A DNA stretch of 30,118 nt from a virus. The notes beneath the pieces were generated by a model. The model was not told the DNA's origin, did not search any database, and was given only the letters and a program-made list of their open reading frames with translations. The stretch covers positions 1 through 30,118 of the IMG/VR virus record IMGVR_UViG_3300030329_001717. One strand, 5' to 3'. Positions 6,701 through 12,930 of this stretch are shown one piece after another. How positions within the stretch are numbered: position 1 is the first letter of the stretch; every line of letters starts with the position of its first letter. The translations under genes were made by a program, and so were the position numbers.

Positions 6701-7084
6701 TTGGGATTTAGAAGCGGTCTTGAGGAAAAAATAGCGGACCAACTCAAGACCGCTGGAGTCCCTTTTCGCTATGAAGCTAAGGAAGACAAAATTGAGTACA
6801 TAAAACCCCAGAAGGTTTCGAGGTATTCCCCAGATTTTGTGCTTCCCAACGACATCATAATTGAAACAAAGGGGAGATTTGTCACTGCGGACAGGCAAAA
6901 ACATTTGTTGATTAGAGATCAACGCCCAGAACTAGACATAAGGTTTGTCTTTTCAAATTCTAGGCAAAAAATTTCTAAGCAAAGCAAAACAACTTACGCC
7001 ATGTGGTGCGACACCCACGGGTTCATTTTTTCAGACAAAGCTATACCGGAGGAGTGGCTTAGAGAAGCAAGGAAAACAAATTGA
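6701..7084 (+). CDS. Endonuclease I, Holliday junction resolvase (T7 gp3-like)
   Basis: Junction-resolving nuclease of the T7 endonuclease I family, which trims branched DNA before packaging and helps degrade host DNA. From TTG 6701 the product is 127 residues (T7: 149). The PD-(D/E)xK site is intact: E8 in FRSGLE (T7 E20), D45 in SPDF, E55 and K57 in IETKG, with the same spacing as T7 D55/E65/K67. The HLLIR and ELDIR motifs also match. TTG 6701 is chosen because AGGG (6691-6694) lies 6 bases upstream and the long overlap with the SSB gene is avoided. In-frame ATGs at 6608 and 6563 would add a very basic N-terminus, probably a by-product of reading the acidic SSB tail in another frame. Confidence 0.93.
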   Translation: MGFRSGLEEKIADQLKTAGVPFRYEAKEDKIEYIKPQKVSRYSPDFVLPNDIIIETKGRFVTADRQKHLLIRDQRPELDIRFVFSNSRQKISKQSKTTYAMWCDTHGFIFSDKAIPEEWLREARKTN

Positions 7085-7491
7085 CTAAGAAAAGAACAAG
7101 CACCGAGTACATAGTAGTCCATTGCGCTGCTACACCTTCCACGATGGACATTGGTGCAGACGAGATCAGGCGATGGCACAAGGAGCGAGGCTGGATCGAC
7201 ATTGGATATCACTTTGTCATTCGTCGCGACGGTACTGTTGAAAAGGGCCGCGACATCGATGCCATTGGCGCACACGTTCGCGGCGTCAATCAAATATCGA
7301 TAGGCATCTGTTTGGTTGGCATCGATGAATTTAAGGTTGCCCAATACGAATCACTAAAAGAGTTAATTGTGTCCCTATTAGATGAGTACCCTGATGCTCA
7401 AGTCAAAGGACACAGGGACTTCCCAAACGTCAAAAAGGAATGCCCAGGATTTGACGTTCCAAAATGGTGGAAACTAGAAATGGAGAAGTAG
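7081..7491 (+). CDS. N-acetylmuramoyl-L-alanine amidase (T7 lysozyme gp3.5-like)
   Basis: Zinc amidase that cuts the amide bond between muramic acid and the stem peptide in peptidoglycan. The T7 homologue also binds and inhibits the phage RNA polymerase. The 136-residue product (T7: 151) shows the zinc ligands H14 in VVHCAAT, H111 in KGHRDF and C121 in KECPGF, plus the catalytic Y43 (IGYHF) and K119. The REDGT-type strand and GRD motif are conserved. TTG at 7081 overlaps the previous TGA (7082-7084) and is preceded by AAGGA, so the non-ATG start is well supported. It has no signal peptide, so export for lysis needs a holin or other route not seen in this window. Confidence 0.95.
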   Translation: MTKKRTSTEYIVVHCAATPSTMDIGADEIRRWHKERGWIDIGYHFVIRRDGTVEKGRDIDAIGAHVRGVNQISIGICLVGIDEFKVAQYESLKELIVSLLDEYPDAQVKGHRDFPNVKKECPGFDVPKWWKLEMEK

Positions 7492-9129
7492 ATGCAATCT
7501 CGCGAATCATCAGAATTTGTAGCGCATGAGCCGTGTCCAAAATGTGGTTCGCGAGATAATCTAGGAGTTTATGATGATGGGCATTCATGGTGTTTCGGGT
7601 GCCAGACATACACGCACCCGCCGAAACAGAATGGCGGCGGCGTTAAGATCAACCTTGTTCAGACAACGAAAAATAAAAAACAAGAAGATTTATTCACGCA
7701 AGGGAAAATCCAAGCGATTGCAACGCGAGGACTGACAGAACAAACCTGTAAGTTTTTTAGCTACAAGGTATCAGAGTTGTACGGTGATGAAATTCAGATT
7801 GCAAATTATGTTGTAGATCGAAAGGTAGTTGCCCAAAAGATACGAACAGAAGGAAAAGAATTTTTTAGCAGAGGCGACATAGCTAACGCCGGATTGTTTG
7901 GTCAGCATCTGTTCCAGCAAAAAGGCAAGATGGTTGTTGTCACAGAGGGCGAAATTGATTGCATGTCAGTCTCGCAAATCCAAAACCATAAGTTTCCTGT
8001 GGTATCCATCAGCATGGGTGCAGGATCAGCGGCTAAGGTGGTTACGAAAAACCTAAATTATTTCTCTGGTTTTGAATCAGTTATTCTGATGTTCGATATG
8101 GATGATGCTGGTCAAAAGGCTGCTGAAGAAGTGGCGCAGTTGTTTGCCCCCGGCAAAGCTAAGATTGCTTCTCTTCCTTTAAAAGATGCCAACGAAATGC
8201 TTCTCGCAAATCGTGGGGCAGAAGTCATCGATGCGATTTGGAAAGCGAAAGAGTACACCCCTGGCGGAATTGTTGTTGGGGCAGACCTTTGGGATGAGTT
8301 TATCCGCCAAGACGATGCAGACAGTATCGATTACCCTTGGGCTGGACTGAACGAAAAGACGCGAGGGTTGCGTAAAAGAGAGCTTACAGTCTTTACGGCA
8401 GGATCAGGCATTGGAAAGTCTGCAATAGTCAGGGAGATAGGACACCATCTGATAAGTGAGGGAGAAACTATTGGCGTTATCATGCTTGAAGAAAGTGTTC
8501 GCCACACTCTCAGAGCATTCGTGGGTCTACAGCTTAACAAACGCCTTACGCTGGACATGGATGATGTTCCTGAGTGTGACCTACGCGATGCTTTTGATAC
8601 TGTTGTTGGCACCGGTCGCCTATATCTCTTCGATCATTTTGGTAGCGTCGGCAGCGACAATCTTATCCAAAGAATCCGTTATCTCTCAGCCGTGGGTTGT
8701 TCCTACATTATTCTTGATCACCTTAGCATCGTTGTCAGTTCTGGGCTATCTGAGGGGCTGGCATCGGCTATAGGCAGCAATGAGCGTGTCCTTATCGACA
8801 GCATTATGACACGACTGAGAAGCCTCGTAGAGGAGACAGGGATAGGCTTGATACTTGTTAGCCATCTAAAGCGTCCAGAGGGTAAGAGCCATGAGGAAGG
8901 CGCAGCAACATCCCTTGCACAGCTTCGCGGCTCTGGGGCGATTGGACACCTAGCAGACATGGTTTTTGGCGCGGAAAGGAATCAACAATCAGCAGAGGAT
9001 GTTCATAAGACTAAAATCAGAGTGTTGAAAAATAGACACTGTGGCGAAACAGGATTGGCTTGCACGTTAGAATATAACACTGAGACAGGACGGCTCTTGG
9101 AGGTTGACCCTGATGCAGCAGATTTCTGA
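7492..9129 (+). CDS. Bifunctional DNA primase-helicase (T7 gp4-like)
   Basis: Replicative primase and 5'-3' hexameric helicase in one 545-residue chain (T7 gp4: 566). An N-terminal zinc finger has C15, C18, C34 and C37. The TOPRIM primase core shows E152/E154 in TEGEID and D202/D204 in FDMDD. The RecA-like helicase domain has Walker A GSGIGKS at 304-310 and a Walker B-type strand ending LDHLS, followed by SHLKRPEG. The C-terminus is acidic and ends DAADF; T7 gp4 likewise ends in acidic residues and Phe, which dock on the DNA polymerase. ATG 7492 follows the amidase stop directly. The 3' end overlaps the next gene. Confidence 0.97.
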   Translation: MQSRESSEFVAHEPCPKCGSRDNLGVYDDGHSWCFGCQTYTHPPKQNGGGVKINLVQTTKNKKQEDLFTQGKIQAIATRGLTEQTCKFFSYKVSELYGDEIQIANYVVDRKVVAQKIRTEGKEFFSRGDIANAGLFGQHLFQQKGKMVVVTEGEIDCMSVSQIQNHKFPVVSISMGAGSAAKVVTKNLNYFSGFESVILMFDMDDAGQKAAEEVAQLFAPGKAKIASLPLKDANEMLLANRGAEVIDAIWKAKEYTPGGIVVGADLWDEFIRQDDADSIDYPWAGLNEKTRGLRKRELTVFTAGSGIGKSAIVREIGHHLISEGETIGVIMLEESVRHTLRAFVGLQLNKRLTLDMDDVPECDLRDAFDTVVGTGRLYLFDHFGSVGSDNLIQRIRYLSAVGCSYIILDHLSIVVSSGLSEGLASAIGSNERVLIDSIMTRLRSLVEETGIGLILVSHLKRPEGKSHEEGAATSLAQLRGSGAIGHLADMVFGAERNQQSAEDVHKTKIRVLKNRHCGETGLACTLEYNTETGRLLEVDPDAADF

Positions 9130-9454
9130 AGACGCCCTATTTGAACGTGCTGAGAAACTGGCCTTACTAGCAGTAAAAAATTCTAAGTACGTTTTTGAGT
9201 ATGAAGAGATTATGACAAAGGTCCAACAAATCGAAGGAGGGTTTAAGATGAAAAGTGGAGCAAGCCAGAATGCACGCATTTTGAAGCATCTTCAAAGCGG
9301 CAAGTCCATATCGCCATTAGAGGCAATGGGTGTGTTTGGAGTCTATCGATTGGCAGCGAGAGTGTATGAGTTGCGTCAGGATGGGCATGAGATTGTCAAG
9401 AAAATCAAAGACGATGGACAAGGACGAACATACGCAGAATACAGTTTAGCTTAA
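9113..9454 (+). CDS. Helix-turn-helix protein (113 aa) with strong internal start
   Basis: Small putative DNA-binding protein. The C-terminal 68 residues (46-113) match the phage HTH domain pattern of ILKHLQSG, SISPLEAM, a YRLAARVYELR recognition segment and a GHEIVKK strand with YAEYSL at the end. The first 45 residues are helical and charged, with no recognised domain. ATG 9113 has GGAGG (9099-9103) 9 bases upstream. A TTG at 9104 would leave no spacing. A second in-frame ATG at 9248 has an almost perfect AAGGAGGG (9234-9241) with 6 bases of spacing, so a short HTH-only product may also be made. The gene overlaps primase-helicase by 17 bases and its stop lies inside the next promoter. Confidence 0.8.
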   Translation: MQQISEDALFERAEKLALLAVKNSKYVFEYEEIMTKVQQIEGGFKMKSGASQNARILKHLQSGKSISPLEAMGVFGVYRLAARVYELRQDGHEIVKKIKDDGQGRTYAEYSLA

Positions 9455-9478
9455 TACATACCAACTGTCGGGGGACAA
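9452..9478 (+). promoter_or_regulatory. Phage RNA polymerase promoter (copy 2)
   Basis: The element TAATACATACCAA, then CTGTCGG, then GGGACAA repeats the one at 5664-5690. TAATAC is identical to the first six bases of the T7 consensus. The TAA stop of the HTH gene is the first codon of the element. If transcription begins in the G run (9470-9474), the DNA polymerase ATG at 9483 lies only about 9-13 bases into the transcript, giving an extremely short leader. Confidence 0.72.
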
Positions 9479-9482
9479 TGAA

Positions 9483-11261
9483 ATGTGGATATTAGATATC
9501 GAAACTAACGGACTGTTAGATAAACTAGATACGATCCACTGCATTGTCCTTCGATCAGTTGAAACGGATGAAGTAGAAAGTTTTGGCCCAGACGAAATTG
9601 AAGCTGGGCTGAAATCTGTGATGTCGAAAAGCTATTTAATTGGTCACAACATCATTGCGTTTGACATCCCAGCAATTCAAAAAGTTTTCCCTGATTTCAC
9701 TGTGGACAGGGAAAAGGTGATAGACACTCTGGTCTTGTCTCGTTTGGTCTTTGGTGATCTAGGAGTGGAGGATGCCAAAAGACGACAGGGCTTACCCAGC
9801 AAGCTCAAAGGCTCACACAGTCTGGCCGCGTGGGGACAACGACTAGGGTGTCTTAAAGGGGATTACCAAGGCGGCTGGGAGTGCTTCAGTCAGGAGATGC
9901 TTGACTATTGCGAACAGGACACTGCCGTCACTTCAAAACTGTGGCAGAAAATTCGATCTGAAAAGAAATTGTCGCGACAATCCGTAGAACTGGAACATCA
10001 GGTTCAGTGGTTGATTACGAAACAGGAGCAGCACGGCTTTCTTTTTGATGAAAGCAAGGCATACAGTCTATGCCACACGCTAACTCGTAGACGCGCAGAG
10101 ATCGAACAAGAGCTACAGGCAGTGTTCGCGCCTTGGTGGACTGATCTGGGAGTAGTGGTCCCAGAGCGTACTGTAAATTATAAGAATCCAAAACGAGCAT
10201 CCATAGTTAAAAACGCAGCCTACACAAAGTGCATCTTGAATGTTTTTAACCCAGGCTCAAGACATCACATTAGAAACAGGCTTGAGAAAAAGGGCTGGGA
10301 GCCTTCGATAAAAACACCAGAGGGGCATCCAAAATTAGATGAAAAAATTTTGGCGGAACTGGACTACCCAGAAGCTGCACTGCTATCCGAATATTTCATC
10401 CTACAAAAGCGTCTAGGCATGCTAAGTGAGGGAAAGCAATCTTGGCTATCCCATATTAGGAACACTAAAAGAATCCACGGCAGTGTACTTACCTGTGGCA
10501 CTGTAACAGGCCGCGCTTCTATGCGTAATCCAAATCTACAGCAAGTGCCGTCTTGCTCCTCTCCATACGGAAAGGAGTGCAGAGAACTGTTCACAGTGCC
10601 AGAAGATAAGACACTAGTTGGCGTGGATATGTCAGGAATCGAGTTACGGCTTTTGGCACATTACACCCACAGGTTTGATCAAGGAAGATACGCAAAGGAA
10701 GTGATTGATGGAGACATTCATTCGTCTAACCAAAAGGCTGCTGGTTTGCCTAGTCGCAACGTTAGTAAATCTTTTATATACGCTATGGTATACGGTGGAG
10801 GAACTAATCGATTGGCAGCGGTTGCCAATATTGGAAAAAAAGAAGCAGCTAATGCGAAGAAAAGATTATTGGCAGCAAACCCTGGACTTAAAAAACTTAT
10901 GGCAGCGGTTGAAGAAGCTGTTATCAACAAAGGGTATCTGACTGGTCTGGATAAAAGACACCTACAGATCAGGGAAAGCTATCGCGCTCTTAATGTCTTA
11001 CTTCAATCTGCTGGTGCAATCACAGCAAAGCAATGGCTAGTGGAGTTTGACAGAGAGATTGAAAAGAGAGGATGGCGAGATCGTGTACAGCAAGTATGCT
11101 GGATACACGATGAAATCCAAATAGAAGCCGATACTGATATTGCTGAGTTAGTTGGGAAAGTAGCAGTAGATGCTATTGCTTCCGCTGGCGAATATTTCAA
11201 ATTAAATGTGCCGTTAACGGGGGAATATAAACTTGGAAAAACATGGGCAGAAACACATTAG
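9483..11261 (+). CDS. Family A DNA polymerase with 3'-5' exonuclease (T7 gp5-like)
   Basis: Replicative DNA polymerase of 592 residues (T7 gp5: 704). The exonuclease domain is intact: D5 and E7 in LDIETNG, D61 in GHNIIAFD, and Y142/D146 in YCEQD. The polymerase domain has D382 in VDMSGIELR (T7 D475), R425, K429 and Y433 in RNVSKSFIY with the same spacing as T7 R518/K522/Y526, and D543-E544 in WIHDEIQ (T7 D654/E655). The product is about 110 residues shorter than T7, and the thumb region looks too compact for the thioredoxin-binding loop, so processivity may not depend on host thioredoxin (inference). ATG 9483 starts directly after the promoter, with GGGGGA as ribosome binding site. Confidence 0.97.
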   Translation: MWILDIETNGLLDKLDTIHCIVLRSVETDEVESFGPDEIEAGLKSVMSKSYLIGHNIIAFDIPAIQKVFPDFTVDREKVIDTLVLSRLVFGDLGVEDAKRRQGLPSKLKGSHSLAAWGQRLGCLKGDYQGGWECFSQEMLDYCEQDTAVTSKLWQKIRSEKKLSRQSVELEHQVQWLITKQEQHGFLFDESKAYSLCHTLTRRRAEIEQELQAVFAPWWTDLGVVVPERTVNYKNPKRASIVKNAAYTKCILNVFNPGSRHHIRNRLEKKGWEPSIKTPEGHPKLDEKILAELDYPEAALLSEYFILQKRLGMLSEGKQSWLSHIRNTKRIHGSVLTCGTVTGRASMRNPNLQQVPSCSSPYGKECRELFTVPEDKTLVGVDMSGIELRLLAHYTHRFDQGRYAKEVIDGDIHSSNQKAAGLPSRNVSKSFIYAMVYGGGTNRLAAVANIGKKEAANAKKRLLAANPGLKKLMAAVEEAVINKGYLTGLDKRHLQIRESYRALNVLLQSAGAITAKQWLVEFDREIEKRGWRDRVQQVCWIHDEIQIEADTDIAELVGKVAVDAIASAGEYFKLNVPLTGEYKLGKTWAETH

Positions 11262-11907
11262 TTCTACTGTAGACCTTATTGACTATATGGGTACAGACAA
11301 GACTGTTGTAGACGCGGCGCGGGTGTCATTCAATAAGCAAACAACGTGGGACGAAAAGAAAGACACCAAACTTATACGGTATTTGGCAAAGCATAAACAC
11401 TGGTCGCCGTTTTCCCACGCTTTTGCAACATTTAAAATTAAGGCACCAATATTCGTAGCTAGGCAGCTTGTCAAACACCAAGTCGGATTAGCGTGGAATG
11501 AAGTCTCCCGTAGATATGTAGATTCTGAAGTAGAAATTTATACCCCTGGAATATGGCGGGGGCGTCCCTTAAATGCCAAGCAGGGAAGCGGAGATGCACT
11601 TCGATCAAAGGATCAAATCCTCGACTACGTTTATAATGACAGCACTAAACACGCTAAATCTTCATATGAATATTTGATTTCTCATGGGGTAGCTCCAGAA
11701 CAAGCCAGGGCTGTCCTGCCGTTATCAGCCATGACTGAGTGGTACTGGTCAGGAAGCCTTTACGCCTTTGCCCGTGTGTGCGCTCTAAGGCTCGCTAAGG
11801 ATGCTCAGAAAGAAACAAGAGATGTAGCAGAGGGAATCAATAGTTCTCTTTGTAGGTTATTCCCTGTTAGCTGGAAGGAATTGATGAATGTCAACAGTGC
11901 TGATTGA
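11233..11907 (+). CDS. thyX: Flavin-dependent thymidylate synthase
   Basis: Makes dTMP from dUMP using methylene-tetrahydrofolate, NADPH and FAD, supplying thymidine for phage replication. The 224-residue product shows the ThyX pattern HWSPFSHAFATFKIKAPIF (residues 56-74), then RQLVKHQ and a signature at 81-94 (KHQVGLAWNEVSRR). The canonical signature is RHRxxSxNExSxR; here the Arg-His-Arg is replaced by Lys-His-Gln and one extra residue lies before NE, while the NExSxR half is kept. A Cys-Ala-Leu-Arg-Leu helix and LFP motif near the C-terminus also fit. The TTG start at 11233 has GGGGGA upstream and overlaps the DNA polymerase gene by 29 bases. No ATG is available near the start. Confidence 0.95.
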   Translation: MEKHGQKHISSTVDLIDYMGTDKTVVDAARVSFNKQTTWDEKKDTKLIRYLAKHKHWSPFSHAFATFKIKAPIFVARQLVKHQVGLAWNEVSRRYVDSEVEIYTPGIWRGRPLNAKQGSGDALRSKDQILDYVYNDSTKHAKSSYEYLISHGVAPEQARAVLPLSAMTEWYWSGSLYAFARVCALRLAKDAQKETRDVAEGINSSLCRLFPVSWKELMNVNSAD

Positions 11908-12667
11908 TGCAGACATAGTTGTATATCAAGTTTCTGCTGCTGGAGAAGAAGCAGTTAATTTTGATACAGACACAGTGGTTGCATGGGCAGATTTAGACCA
12001 GCTAACACATGTCGCAGTTAATATGGTTACTGATATCCAAAGGGAAACTAATTGCAACGATGCTATCCTTTGTTTCAGTGACAATGAAAATTTTCGGAAA
12101 AAAATATTAGAGACTTATAAAGGGAACAGGTCAGGTTCTAGGAAGCCGATAGCTTATTCCGGTTTGAAAAAGAAACTGAGTTCATGCTTCGACAGTTATC
12201 AAAAGCCCTCACTAGAAGGGGATGACCTGCTAGGCATCTTAGCAACCCACCCAACTATAGTAAGTGGGAAGAAGATTATCTATTCACAGGATAAAGACCT
12301 AAAACAAATCCCTGGTAGACACTTTAACATCAAAGAAAAGGCTATTGAGGAAGTCACTGAGGAACAGGGAGATAGGTTTCATTACCTACAGACGCTCTCA
12401 GGGGACCGTACAGACAACTACTTTGGGTGTCCCGGCATTGGCCCAAAAAGGGCAGAAACATTGTTGGACAAGAGTGATGATCCTTGGTCTGCAATAGTGG
12501 GTGCATATGAAAAGGCGGGACTTACTGAACAGGACGCCTTGGTACAAGCACAGGTAGCTAAAATTTGCAGGCATACAGAATATAACTTTGAGACAAGGAA
12601 GCCCATCTTATGGAAGCCAATCACCAGTTCTATTCAGCACAAAGAAGCCCAGATTACAGCTACATGA
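11888..12667 (+). CDS. 5'-3' exonuclease, FEN/RNase H-like (T7 gp6-like)
   Basis: Removes RNA primers, helps process concatemers and degrades host DNA for nucleotides. The 259-residue product (T7 gp6: 300) carries the metal-binding acidic residues of the FEN superfamily: D7/D9 in LIDADIVVY, E110/D112/D113 in EGDDLLG, D135/D137 in SQDKDLKQIPG and D173/D176 in SGDRTDNY. The helix-three-turn-helix loop is GCPGIGPKRA (180-189). ATG 11888 has AAGGA upstream and overlaps thyX by 20 bases. It sits after DNA polymerase in the T7 order, with thyX inserted between them. Confidence 0.95.
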   Translation: MSTVLIDADIVVYQVSAAGEEAVNFDTDTVVAWADLDQLTHVAVNMVTDIQRETNCNDAILCFSDNENFRKKILETYKGNRSGSRKPIAYSGLKKKLSSCFDSYQKPSLEGDDLLGILATHPTIVSGKKIIYSQDKDLKQIPGRHFNIKEKAIEEVTEEQGDRFHYLQTLSGDRTDNYFGCPGIGPKRAETLLDKSDDPWSAIVGAYEKAGLTEQDALVQAQVAKICRHTEYNFETRKPILWKPITSSIQHKEAQITAT

Positions 12668-12930
12668 GTAGGCGTATGCAAGAAGAGATTGAAAAGGATT
12701 TGGTTAAATGTCCTGACCATTATTCCAGATGGAAAATTGAACCCATCACATACATCATGCGGAACGGAATGGAGTTCTGGCGAGGAAACATCATCAAATA
12801 TGCTTCACGGGCTGGATATAAAAGTTACCCAGGAATGGATAAATCAGAATCAGAGATAACTGATCTAAGGAAAGTCATTCGATATGCGGAGATGCGTATT
12901 AACCAATTAAAGGGAGAGGTAGACCTATAA
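12610..12930 (+). CDS. DUF3310 protein (106 aa)
   Basis: Small protein with the DUF3310 pattern: DHYSRWKIEPITYI (36-49), FWRGNIIKYASRAGYK (57-71, strongly conserved GN-IKY-RAG) and a C-terminal DLRKVIRYAEM helix. The domain also occurs in T7 gp1.7, described as a nucleotide kinase, so a role in nucleotide metabolism fits the thyX/nrdJ surroundings, but no Walker A is present. ATG 12610 has AAGGAA with 9 bases of spacing and overlaps the exonuclease gene by 58 bases. ATG 12664 would form an ATGA overlap with the exonuclease stop and leave the domain whole, but lacks a ribosome binding site. The stop overlaps the nrdJ start (TAATG). Confidence 0.85.
   Translation: MEANHQFYSAQRSPDYSYMSRRMQEEIEKDLVKCPDHYSRWKIEPITYIMRNGMEFWRGNIIKYASRAGYKSYPGMDKSESEITDLRKVIRYAEMRINQLKGEVDL

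Noticed and set aside
8456-8773. Plus-strand ORF of about 105 codons inside the primase-helicase gene
   Set aside because: It lies in another frame of a gene with intact catalytic motifs and has no family resemblance.
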